NCBI RefSeq assembly: GCF_023806465.1
Contig: NZ_JAMSLS010000009.1
Span: 1 to 62,084 of the forward strand
Source: Thermomicrobium sp. CFH 73360
GTDB taxonomy: Bacteria; Chloroflexota; Chloroflexia; Thermomicrobiales; Thermomicrobiaceae
DNA length: 62,084 nt
Direction of reading: 5' to 3'
Positions 27,301 to 34,966 of this stretch are shown in pieces. The stretch's first letter is position 1. Every line of letters starts with the position of its first letter. The notes under the pieces are model-generated. The model had not been told where the DNA came from. It saw only the letters and a list, made by a program, of their open reading frames with translations, and did no database searches. Made by a program: the position numbers and the translations under genes.

Positions 27301-27456
27301 TCATTGCATGAACAAGGCCGGATCAGGTGGACGTGGGTGTGAGCGTGTTCGTCGCCACGGGCGACTGAACACGATGCCAAATGTCAGACCACTGGCCGTC
27401 CCAAGAGCAAAGCTCAGCAAGAGCAGGATCCATTCCCGCCCAGGCAACTGCCGCAT
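27301..27456 (-). CDS. Small single-span membrane protein (51 aa)
   Basis: ATG at 27456 follows GAGGAGAGG. The product has a short basic start (MRQLPGRE), one hydrophobic helix (WILLLLSFALGTASGLTFGIVF, residues ~9-30) and a basic Pro-rich tail ending FMQ. It starts 14 nt after rsfS on the same strand, so it is probably cotranscribed. I do not recognise a family and no function is proposed. It runs convergent to the DksA-like gene. Confidence 0.55.
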   Translation of the reverse strand: MRQLPGREWILLLLSFALGTASGLTFGIVFSRPWRRTRSHPRPPDPALFMQ

Positions 27457-27470
27457 GGCCTCTCCTCACG

Positions 27471-27842
27471 TCATTGGATCACCAGTACGCGCTGCGCTGC
27501 TGCCCAGTGCTCTTCGAGGCGATAATACGCGCGCTGCTCAGGCGTGAACAAGTGGATAACCACTGCTCCGTAGTCCAAAATGACCCACCCGGATTCGGGT
27601 TCACCCTCGACACCCCGAAGGGTGATTCCCATTTCGTCGAGGGCGTCACTGATGTGTGTGGCTAGGGCTCGCAGTTGACGGGAGTTATCGGCTGTACAGA
27701 GCACGAAAAGGTCGAAGAAGGGGGTGACTGATGTCAGATCAAGAACTTGGATATCTGTTGCGAGTGCGTCTGCTGCTGTTTCTGCAGCCACGCGGGCAAT
27801 CTGCTGGGGCGTCAGACGAATTTCCTCGTGTACCCGTGTCAT
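27471..27842 (-). CDS. rsfS: Ribosomal silencing factor RsfS
   Basis: This is a 123-aa protein with the family core ADALATDIQVLDLTSVTPFFDLFVLCTADNSRQLRALA and GWVILDYGAVVIHLFTPEQRAYYRLEEHW. RsfS binds L14 and blocks subunit joining when nutrients are short. The ATG at 27842 is preceded by AGGTGACG; an upstream ATG (27872) would run into the tRNA-side hairpin. Together with hpf and the DksA-like protein it adds to a dormancy theme. Confidence 0.93.
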   Translation of the reverse strand: MTRVHEEIRLTPQQIARVAAETAADALATDIQVLDLTSVTPFFDLFVLCTADNSRQLRALATHISDALDEMGITLRGVEGEPESGWVILDYGAVVIHLFTPEQRAYYRLEEHWAAAQRVLVIQ

Positions 27843-27864
27843 CGTCACCTCACTTGAGTTGTGT

Positions 27865-27879
27865 CGGGGCAAAGCCCCG
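27865..27879 (-). terminator. Hairpin just 3' of the CAT tRNA
   Basis: CGGGGC-AAA-GCCCCG forms a tight 6-bp stem immediately after the encoded CCA. It could end the tRNA transcript or guide 3' processing. There is no T-run, and rsfS lies just downstream in the same direction. Confidence 0.4.
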
Positions 27880-27954
27880 TGGTGGGCCTGGTAGGATTCG
27901 AACCTACGACCCTGAGGTTATGAGCCTCGTGCTCTGCCGCTGAGCTACAGGCCC
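27880..27954 (-). tRNA. tRNA with CAT anticodon (elongator Met or Ile2)
   Basis: The cloverleaf folds with acceptor GGGCCTG/CAGGCCC, anticodon stem GAGGCTCATAACCTC, T-arm GTAGGTTCGAATCCTAC, A73 and an encoded CCA. The paired 1-72 position rules out initiator Met. CTCATAA loops occur in both elongator tRNA-Met and the lysidine-modified tRNA-Ile2, and the GGGCC acceptor leaves this open. Confidence 0.9.
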
Positions 27955-28035
27955 TCATCGCTTTCCAATTTTACTGCCCGTCATAGGCGGACGCCACCCT
28001 CGCCATAGTACCATTGCGCGGCGACTGAGGGTGGT

Positions 28036-29526
28036 GTGGGAGTGGAATGGGATACGGCTTCGAGGCATGAACATCGCGAGATGCGTCGACGCCGCTTGGT
28101 CATCCCTGCTCTTTCGCTTCTTCTCTTGATCGGCCCCTCCGGAGCTGGGAAGTCGACGTTCGCGCGGACGCATTTCCGACCAACAGAGGTCCTGTCCTCG
28201 GATACGTTTCGTGCGATGATCGCGGATGATGAGGCAGATCAAACAGCGACTCGTGAGGCGTTCGAGATTCTGCATCGAGTTGCGGAGGCGCGTCTCCGGC
28301 GGGGACGTCTCACGGTGATCGATGCGACAAACACGCGTCGAGAAGCGCGTCTCCCTCTCCTCGAACTTGCCCGGCGCTATCACGTTCCCTGCGTCGCAAT
28401 CATCTTCGATTACCCGCTCGAAGTTTATCTGGCGAATGACCTCCAGCGCGTTGGACGACAAGTCGGACGCGCAGTGATCGAACGCCAGCTGGCGCAGCTC
28501 GCGGCGAATCGAAGCGCGCTCCTAGAAGAACCCTTCCAACGCCGTTACTGGATACGGAAACCAGAAGAGGCGATCCACGCGCTGGTCGTGCGGCGTCCTT
28601 TGGCTTGTGACCGCCGGTGGTGGCATGGGCCGTTTGATATCATCGGCGACGTTCACGGCTGCTTTGACGAACTCGTCGAACTCGTGGAGCGTCTTGGGTA
28701 CCGTGTCGCCGAGCGGCGTTCTCCGAGTGGCGAGCTTGAGTATGCGATTGCCCATCCGGAAGGAAGGCGGCTGCTCTTTATCGGAGACCTGGTCGATCGT
28801 GGCCCCAAGATAGTCCCGGTGCTGCGACTCGCGATGGCTGCGTGTGCGCGTGGACGGGCTGCGATTGTCCTCGGAAACCACGACCGAAAGCTTCTGAGGT
28901 ATCTGACCGGGCACCCTGTCCGCATTGCGCATGGATTGGAAGCAACGGTTGAGCAACTCGAGGCGGAATCGGAGGATTTCAAAGCACGAGTACGGCGATT
29001 TTTGCAGCGTCTTCCGCATCACTTGGTTCTCGACGAGGGGCGTCTTGTGGTGGCCCATGCTGGGCTGCCTCAGGAGTATCACGGGCGAGATTCCCCCGTG
29101 GTGCGTCGTATTGCGCTTTTCGGTGTGACCACGGGTGAAGTCGATGAGCGTGGTTTGCCGATCCGCGTGAACTGGGCACTTGCCTACCGTGGACGTGCGA
29201 TTGTCGTCTATGGGCATACGCCGGTTACGGAAGCAGTTTGGATCAATCGGACCATCAACATCGATACGGGGTGTGTCTTTGGCAATCGACTCACGGCGCT
29301 TCGTTACCCAGAACTCGAGCTTGTATCGGTCGCTGCACGTCATGCGTATGCGGTTCCACCGCGTCGATTGCTCACTCCAGAAGACCTCACGCAGTCGCTT
29401 CTTCTGCCTCGCGAGGAAGTGGAGAGGATAATGGCATCGGAGACGCCGATGAACGAGTGGCCGACGAGCACAGTTACGAGTGCGCCGGAAAGTGGTAGAC
29501 CAAGCGCGACTTCGTTGGGTGCTTGA
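28036..29526 (+). CDS. Polynucleotide kinase-phosphatase (Pnkp-like, no ligase domain)
   Basis: The N-terminal kinase has P-loop GPSGAGKST (residues 33-41). A calcineurin-like phosphatase follows, with FDIIGDVHG (~200-208), GDLVDRG (~250-256), GNHD (280-283), VVAHAGLP and VYGHTP. Clostridium-type Pnkp is ~870 aa with a third, ligase domain; here the protein stops at 496 aa after the phosphatase. It probably trims and phosphorylates broken RNA ends. The start may be ATG 28081, which fits family length better; GTG 28036 has the better SD. Confidence 0.85.
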   Translation: MGVEWDTASRHEHREMRRRRLVIPALSLLLLIGPSGAGKSTFARTHFRPTEVLSSDTFRAMIADDEADQTATREAFEILHRVAEARLRRGRLTVIDATNTRREARLPLLELARRYHVPCVAIIFDYPLEVYLANDLQRVGRQVGRAVIERQLAQLAANRSALLEEPFQRRYWIRKPEEAIHALVVRRPLACDRRWWHGPFDIIGDVHGCFDELVELVERLGYRVAERRSPSGELEYAIAHPEGRRLLFIGDLVDRGPKIVPVLRLAMAACARGRAAIVLGNHDRKLLRYLTGHPVRIAHGLEATVEQLEAESEDFKARVRRFLQRLPHHLVLDEGRLVVAHAGLPQEYHGRDSPVVRRIALFGVTTGEVDERGLPIRVNWALAYRGRAIVVYGHTPVTEAVWINRTINIDTGCVFGNRLTALRYPELELVSVAARHAYAVPPRRLLTPEDLTQSLLLPREEVERIMASETPMNEWPTSTVTSAPESGRPSATSLGA

Positions 29527-29687
29527 GTTCCTCGAGCGGATCACGAGTGGATGTCCTAGGGAAACTTTCCTTTGGCATTCGATCGAAACGTGAGGAGTCA
29601 CAAGCAATGAGAGAACCGAGCCACGAACGGCTGGAGACGTTCGTTGAGTCTCACAGGCTGCGCTTTAGAGAAGGTGGGTAAGGGGCT

Positions 29688-29715
29688 TGACATCGGCGTG
29701 GGCGCTCGCTATACT
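29688..29715 (+). promoter_or_regulatory. Promoter of the Gly tRNA gene
   Basis: A consensus -35 TTGACA (29688-29693) and -10 TATACT (29710-29715) are separated by 16 nt and lie about 40 nt upstream of the tRNA. It is the best sigma-A promoter seen in the window. Confidence 0.8.
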
Positions 29716-29755
29716 CAGGAGTGCAAGTGGCGGTGAGGAGCCGCCGAGAGCTGAT

Positions 29756-29828
29756 GCGGAAGTGGCTCAGCTGGTAGAGCACCTCCTTGCCAAGGAGGAG
29801 GTCGCGGGTTCGAATCCCGTCTTCCGCT
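29756..29828 (+). tRNA. tRNA-Gly (GCC)
   Basis: The acceptor GCGGAAG/CTTCCGC, anticodon stem-loop CTCCTTGCCAAGGAG, T-arm GCGGGTTCGAATCCCGT and U73 fold cleanly; U73 is normal for bacterial tRNA-Gly. CCA is not encoded. It is a monocistronic gene with its own promoter and terminator. Confidence 0.95.
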
Positions 29829-29835
29829 CCGGAAA

Positions 29836-29865
29836 CCCCGGAGAATCTCCGGGGCTTACTTTTTA
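29836..29865 (+). terminator. Intrinsic terminator of the Gly tRNA gene
   Basis: An 8-bp stem CCCCGGAG/CTCCGGGG with an AAT loop is followed by CTTACTTTTT, a typical rho-independent signal. Confidence 0.85.
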
Positions 29866-30731
29866 TGATTTTGGCAGGCGCGTTCCCTCCGTTCAGAGAC
29901 TCTTGCAGCCTCAGATTGGCGAGTTTTGCGGGTTGGCATCTCTTGCATTCTTCGCTTTTGACACTTGGTAACCAAGTTTGTGCCGCCGGCGGTTATACCG
30001 GGCTGCGGCAAAGCAGCACCCCAAAGCGGTATCCCCTCTGCGCGCCGAACGAAGCGACCTGCGAGCGATGTGTTGGGCATCCGAAAGATATTGCAGCGGA
30101 GACTTTGCCTGCTTCTTGGAGCGGCATAAAGTTCGTATCAATACTGCGGAGCAAATTGTTGGTCTTCAACCTTGGCTTGTCAGGAAACCGAGCGAGGTGA
30201 AAAGGATTAGCGGGCTCGTTGCTGAGACGGCTTCCCAAGGGGTGTCTGATTGGCCACAACTCGTCAGCTCGTGTGCTTGCACCAGCGCGTGCGCAAAGTG
30301 TTGAGCCAGAGAATGGATCCTCATTGTCAGGCAGGTTGGGCCTGCAATGGAGGGAGCCTATCACGTGGCTTCCTCAGAACGTCTGGCGGATTCTTTTGGC
30401 TGGTTCGGTTTCTGGTCAACGGACGAAGGACTTCACACCGACGACTGTACCCCCTACTCGTTGGGGGCAAGAAGTTTCTGGTCAATGTACTAGGGGCTTC
30501 ACATCCAGGGTAAGGGCCACCAGCTGGGTCACAAAAGGCTGTTGCACGTTTCCGAAACGAGTGTCGCGGCACTCCTCGATCAATCGCGGCACTGAGCTGA
30601 GTGGGGCATGGTCTCGCCCGGAAGCAGCAAGCGGAGCTGAACACGGCTCCGACCGGCCAGGTGCCCGTGGAGTGCGGTTTTCCAGTAGACTAGGGTGACC
30701 CCACTTTGACCCCAGGTTCATTCCGCCTGTT
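29866..30731. other. Gene-free region between two tRNA genes
   Basis: About 870 nt without a convincing coding frame on either strand; the frames present give unrelated, shifting peptides. It contains the imperfect repeat pair at 30408-30503 and a motif TGACCCCACTTTGACCCC near 30696 that looks like a repeat or transposon edge. It may be a decayed insertion next to tRNA genes. Confidence 0.5.
30408..30503. repeat. Two imperfect 30-nt direct repeats, 66-nt period
   Basis: Copies at 30408-30437 and 30474-30503 share GTTTCTGGTCAA at the 5' end and CTTCACA at the 3' end and differ at 5 of 30 positions. The 36-nt spacer holds CCCCC/GGGGG arms. The geometry is CRISPR-like, but only two copies exist and no cas genes are nearby. 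Confidence 0.5.
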
Positions 30732-30818
30732 TGGTGCGGGGAGCGGGACTCGAACCCGCACGGGAGGTCATCCCTGCCGTTTTTAAGACGGCTGCGTCTG
30801 CCGTTCCGCCATCCCCGC
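30732..30818 (-). tRNA. tRNA-Leu (TAA)
   Basis: This is a class II tRNA with a long variable arm (AGGGATGACCTCCCGT), acceptor GCGGGGA/TCCCCGC, anticodon loop CTTAAAA (anticodon TAA), T-arm GCGGGTTCGAGTCCCGC, A73 and an encoded CCA. Confidence 0.94.
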
Positions 30819-31468
30819 CCGTGCCCACCAATAATAGTATGCGCTGTGCGACGCACTTTTGCCGAGTCTACCTTACCGTATTTCCTTGGTCCTCACTCAG
30901 GTCTCTGGCAAGACCCTCGCCTGTTCGGGCCTCAGTGGTGACTATCCGGCTTCGGCGGTACCTGATCCGCTACCAACTCTGATTCCGCCATCTTTCGCAA
31001 GTGACGTTCTCGGGGAGCCGAACGGTCTTGTGGAGCACGAGTGGGCAGAAGCTGCTGTTAGTTCGGAACGTTAGGACACTCGACACGGTGAGCGCAGGCT
31101 ACCAGAGCAGTGAGCAAAACCCTCACCATTCCGTACCAATACGCTGCGCGTGCGTCTCCAGACAAGCTCTTCGACTGGTCCTTTCTGCGTTAAGGATGCC
31201 GAAGGGTCTTTCTGTAGAAGGAGCACTGGACAGAGCATCTGATTCGCTGCTCGGGGATGGCCGGCACCCGGTGGTGGTCCCCGTACGTTCGTCCTCGGCC
31301 CAGGAAGCGGCGTCCTTCAGTCTTCGGCCACGTCGTTTCCGAAACCGAATCAGCGAGGCTGACTGATTGAGAACCGGCTCGTGGTGATGCCGTGGGGCAG
31401 CCGAAAACTACAAATGGGCTTTGTGGTTGATGCCCGTTGCTCGGCGATTTTAAGTTATTTTCACTTCC
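30819..31468. other. Gene-free region downstream of the propeller lipoprotein gene
   Basis: About 650 nt with no recognisable coding frame, RNA or repeat. It separates the Leu tRNA gene from the leftward murE operon end at 31469. No clear terminator for that operon was found by eye. Confidence 0.45.
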
Positions 31469-32512
31469 TTACGAGTGCCAAGAGAGACCAGAGACCGCGT
31501 CGATGTTTTCTGCGGCAAACAACTTCTTTGGTTCTCCTGCATGCGGTTGCCCATCTGACCCGAGCGTGAACTCAATAGTGTACACCGCGAAACCGTCTCG
31601 TTCGAGCTGGAGAAAGGCGATCATCCGGCCGTCGGGTGACCAAGTGGGGCTTGCGACGACGCCCGAATTCGTGAGCTGCACCGGTTGGCCCCCTGATGCT
31701 GGAATCACAAAAAGGTCATTGGCACTGCCACTGCGCCCGACGTAAGCGATCCAGCTCCCGTCCGGGGACCATGTCGGGGCGTACTGGCCGTCGCCACCTT
31801 GTACAAGCGGTGTCAGTTCGCCCGTACGAAGATTGACAACCCAGATGTCGGTCCTCCGACTCAGCCCATCCTCGCGAGTTACCCGATGAACGAAGGCAAT
31901 GCGAGTCCCGTCCGGAGAGAAGGTGGGTTGGTCCACGTTGTCGCCGAGGCGTGTCGAAGGTTCGAGCCGCTGAGGAGTCCCTCCTTGACTAGGGATGAGC
32001 CAAAGGAAGTTTTTGAGTGAGTTCAGGTCCGAAACATAGACGATTGTGGCGCCGTCGGGTGACCACGCGGGACTGAGTGCCCACACGGCATTTTGTACGT
32101 ATTCGTAGGATCCAGGTGTGAAGCCAGGCTGGTTGCGGGTGAGTTGCCGCATATTCTGGGCGTCGCTTCGTACCACGTAGAGATCCGAGAAGGCATCACC
32201 CATTCGGACGAACGCGATGCGGGTGCCATCTGGTGACCAGCGTGGCCAGGCTGCGTTCCCAAGTTCGAGCACGCGGCGTATCTTGCCATTTTCCCAGATG
32301 TAGATGTCACCATTCTGCACGAACAAAATCCTACCGCTTGGGGTCGCAGCGAACCCCACTCGCTCTTCTGTGGATGGAGAAGTACACGACGGAGCGATCG
32401 TCAGCACCACGGAGAGTATCAGCGCGAGCAGCGATAGCCGAGATCCTCCAACGCGCTCTGGGCCTCGGCAAGTTCGTCCCACGGTCGGCGTTCGGAGCCG
32501 TAAATGATGCAC
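31469..32512 (-). CDS. TolB/PD40-type beta-propeller lipoprotein
   Basis: This is a 347-aa protein. After a basic start, a hydrophobic segment (LSLLALILSVVLTIAPSC, ~26-43) ends in a lipoprotein-like Cys. Repeated WSPDGTRIAFV, WSPDGATIVYV, FSPDGTRIAFV, WSPDGSWIAYV and WSPDGRMIAFL blades make a six-bladed-type propeller. It is probably an exported, membrane-anchored binding or scaffold protein. Its only ATG lies 94 nt inside murE; a later non-ATG start is possible. Confidence 0.8.
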   Translation of the reverse strand: MHHLRLRTPTVGRTCRGPERVGGSRLSLLALILSVVLTIAPSCTSPSTEERVGFAATPSGRILFVQNGDIYIWENGKIRRVLELGNAAWPRWSPDGTRIAFVRMGDAFSDLYVVRSDAQNMRQLTRNQPGFTPGSYEYVQNAVWALSPAWSPDGATIVYVSDLNSLKNFLWLIPSQGGTPQRLEPSTRLGDNVDQPTFSPDGTRIAFVHRVTREDGLSRRTDIWVVNLRTGELTPLVQGGDGQYAPTWSPDGSWIAYVGRSGSANDLFVIPASGGQPVQLTNSGVVASPTWSPDGRMIAFLQLERDGFAVYTIEFTLGSDGQPHAGEPKKLFAAENIDAVSGLSWHS

Positions 32513-33936
32513 TGCTCATGCCCCTTCCCCAAGAGCAAGACAATATCGCCCGGCTGCGCACGTCGAAGTGCCTCCCGAATCGCCATCCGGCGATCTTCGA
32601 TGCGCAGATAGTTTTGGCCTTCGCGTGCACCGGCCGAACGCATCCCTTCAGCGATTTCATCGATGATGAACCTTGGATCCTCGAAACGCGGGTCCTCAGA
32701 CGTCAGGATCGCAAAGTCGGCTAGTTGAGCAGCTATCGTGCCCTGAAGCCGGCGCTTGACACGGTCTCGTTCACCAGCACTTCCGAAAACCACGATAACG
32801 CGTCCTCTCGCGATCTGTCGCGCGAGCGGCAAAACGCGCTGGAAAGACTCCGGCGTATGAGCGTAGTCAACAATCACACTGAACGGCTGCCCACAATCGA
32901 CCTTTGTGAAGCGCCCCGGTACGCTGGGAAGCTGTTCGAGTCCGCGAATGATCACGTCGAGCGGGAGACCCAGTAGGAGCCCGACTCCTGCTGCGGCGAG
33001 CGCATTCTCGACGTTCCAAGAGCCAATAAGTTGGAGCGTAACATCGGCGATCTGTTCGCCGACATGGAAACGAAAAGTGGTTCCCTTCGTGGAGACACGG
33101 ATCGCATCAGCAGTCAGCTGCGCCTGTCTTCTGGTGGAATACCAGAGAATTGGCGTGTCTCCGGCGAAATAAGCCAGCGAGCGCGCTCCCTCATCGTCGG
33201 CGTTCAACACGATGCCTGTGGGATATGGGCGGGCGCCCCGATCGCGAACGAACTCGAGCAGTTTTCCTTTTGCTCGTCGGTAGTTCTCGATTGTGCCGTG
33301 AAAGTCCAAATGCTCCTGGGTGACGTTGGTTACAACTGCAATATCGAACGGACAGTGGTCCAGTCGATGAAGGACAAGGCCATGACTTGTCGCCTCGAGA
33401 ACTGCCCACTCCACATTGACAGCACGCATGTCGGCCAAAAGGCGTTGCACGTCGAGTGACTCCGGGGTCGTTTGGCGAAGGTCATGCTGATACCATGCGT
33501 CACCGATGCGGATTGCGACAGTCCCGATGAGTCCAGTGCGGTAGCCTGCTACTCGCATGATACTGTCAATGAGAAAGGAAGTGGTGGTTTTCCCATCAGT
33601 TCCGGTGACACCGACAAGCCCAAGACTCTGAGCTGGAAATTGGTAGAAACGGGCAGCGAGAGTCGCCAAGGCTACTCGGGTATCGGCTACACGAGCTATT
33701 GCTGGTAGCTGCACAGTTAGTTGATTTGGCCATTCTTCCACGAGTGCTGCGACCGCACCACGAGTGCGAGCGTCGGCCAGATACAAATGCCCGTCAGTGT
33801 GTTCACCACGCAGCGCAACGAAAAGGCTCCCTGGACTGGCGCACCGTGAGTCGTATGAGATGGCATTGATGTCGACAGTGGGATCACCTCGGATTTCCAC
33901 GGGAAGATCGTGAAGCAATTCCTGGAGTTTCGGCAT
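32419..33936 (-). CDS. murE: UDP-MurNAc-tripeptide synthetase (MurE)
   Basis: This is a 505-aa Mur ligase that adds the third residue of the peptidoglycan stem. The ATP site VGVTGTDGKTTTSF is at ~108-121, with a carbamylated-Lys region (ENYRRAKGKLLEF) and VDYAHTPESF. The specificity motif reads TSEDPR (412-417) instead of the meso-DAP type DNPR, and FGSAGERDRVKR replaces GCGGDRD. The amino acid added is therefore uncertain. The gene follows the FemAB-like gene by 4 nt. Confidence 0.9.
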   Translation of the reverse strand: MPKLQELLHDLPVEIRGDPTVDINAISYDSRCASPGSLFVALRGEHTDGHLYLADARTRGAVAALVEEWPNQLTVQLPAIARVADTRVALATLAARFYQFPAQSLGLVGVTGTDGKTTTSFLIDSIMRVAGYRTGLIGTVAIRIGDAWYQHDLRQTTPESLDVQRLLADMRAVNVEWAVLEATSHGLVLHRLDHCPFDIAVVTNVTQEHLDFHGTIENYRRAKGKLLEFVRDRGARPYPTGIVLNADDEGARSLAYFAGDTPILWYSTRRQAQLTADAIRVSTKGTTFRFHVGEQIADVTLQLIGSWNVENALAAAGVGLLLGLPLDVIIRGLEQLPSVPGRFTKVDCGQPFSVIVDYAHTPESFQRVLPLARQIARGRVIVVFGSAGERDRVKRRLQGTIAAQLADFAILTSEDPRFEDPRFIIDEIAEGMRSAGAREGQNYLRIEDRRMAIREALRRAQPGDIVLLLGKGHEQCIIYGSERRPWDELAEAQSALEDLGYRCSR

Positions 33937-33940
33937 ATGA

Positions 33941-34966
33941 TCAGCCTCCTAACGGCCGCAGGCGACGCCACAGCCAAACGAGGAGAGGCTGCCGAACGAG
34001 CTCCCACGTGCCGGGGTAAGTATACGGATGCCCTCCGAACCCAAGCTTAAAGCGGTAAACACCCCAGAGTCCGAAGCGGACGTTAAGGTGGTTTTCGTCC
34101 GTATCAGGGGGAAGTTCGTTTGACTCAGGAATGCCCCAGAGGTCGTACCACCGGCAGCCTCTTGCGCGAGCCCATTGCATTGCGGCCCACTGAACCGCAT
34201 AGGCTGGCATATGTCGTTGCAGTTCGGTTCTGGAGGCGCCATACAAGTACACGGCCTCCTCCCCAAAGCGAACAACCAATGCCGCCGCAGCCGGCTGCCC
34301 CTCGAATTCTGCGAAGAGCAGTGCAGCGTCTTCGTTGAATACACGGAGAAGATCGCTGAAGTAGTCGATGCGGTGAATACCGAAGCCGTCTCTCTCGGCT
34401 GTCTCACGGAGGAGTTCGTAAAACGTTGGGAGTTCTGCGAGCGAGGCTTGACGAGTGGTCACACCCCGCCGAAACGCAAGGCGCACGTTGTAGCGTGTTT
34501 TCGGCTTCATCTGGTTGAGAAGCTGATCGTCGTCACCGAGGGGAAGACGCAGCGTACGCCGGGGCTGGATGACAAAGGGACTTGGACGCCAACCGAGATG
34601 TTCCGGTAGAAGCGTAAGACCACGCTCATCTTCTGGTTCGGCAAGGATGCTGATCGCACGGGTCGCGTGAGCGAGCCGGTCGACAGCCTCCCGAAAAGCG
34701 ACAGCCAATTCAGGCGACACAGCGTCTGCCAATGGGCCACGGGGGATGTAAAGGACAGATAACCCGTAGACACGTCGCACGAGAATCTGGGCGAGGCCAG
34801 TAGCACCGCCGATGCGGACGATAATCCGATAAGGTTTCCAGCCGTGTCGCCTCTTGAACTCGCCCCACCGCCAGCTCTGGAGGAGGCGGCCCCCAAAGTG
34901 TAAGACAAGAGCATCCCATGCTTCTGAGTCTTCAATCGTCTGTGCAGGGGCGAGGTGCGTCACCAT
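33941..34966 (-). CDS. FemAB-like peptidoglycan bridge aminoacyltransferase
   Basis: This is a 341-aa protein with two GNAT-like halves. LLQSWRWGEFKRRHGWKPYRI, MKPKTRYNVRLAFRRGV, and YLYGASRTELQRHMPAYAVQWAAMQWARARGCRWYDLWGIPE followed by VYRFKLGFGG are the family hallmarks. Such enzymes transfer amino acids from tRNA to the stem peptide of lipid II. Adjacency to murE supports a cell-wall role. It overlaps the HEAT gene by 7 nt. Confidence 0.87.
   Translation of the reverse strand: MVTHLAPAQTIEDSEAWDALVLHFGGRLLQSWRWGEFKRRHGWKPYRIIVRIGGATGLAQILVRRVYGLSVLYIPRGPLADAVSPELAVAFREAVDRLAHATRAISILAEPEDERGLTLLPEHLGWRPSPFVIQPRRTLRLPLGDDDQLLNQMKPKTRYNVRLAFRRGVTTRQASLAELPTFYELLRETAERDGFGIHRIDYFSDLLRVFNEDAALLFAEFEGQPAAAALVVRFGEEAVYLYGASRTELQRHMPAYAVQWAAMQWARARGCRWYDLWGIPESNELPPDTDENHLNVRFGLWGVYRFKLGFGGHPYTYPGTWELVRQPLLVWLWRRLRPLGG

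Noticed and set aside
28522-29607. 361-codon minus-strand frame
   Set aside because: It is antisense to the Pnkp-like phosphatase domain; the + frame carries all metallophosphatase motifs.
30190-30225. RNase P RNA-like GAGGTGAAAAGG
   Set aside because: The other conserved blocks (GAGGAAAGTCC, ACAGAA) are absent on both strands.
30600-30690. Possible SRP RNA (a GGAAGCAGCA segment)
   Set aside because: The CAGG/AGCAGC symmetric-loop signature of domain IV is not present and the flanks do not pair.
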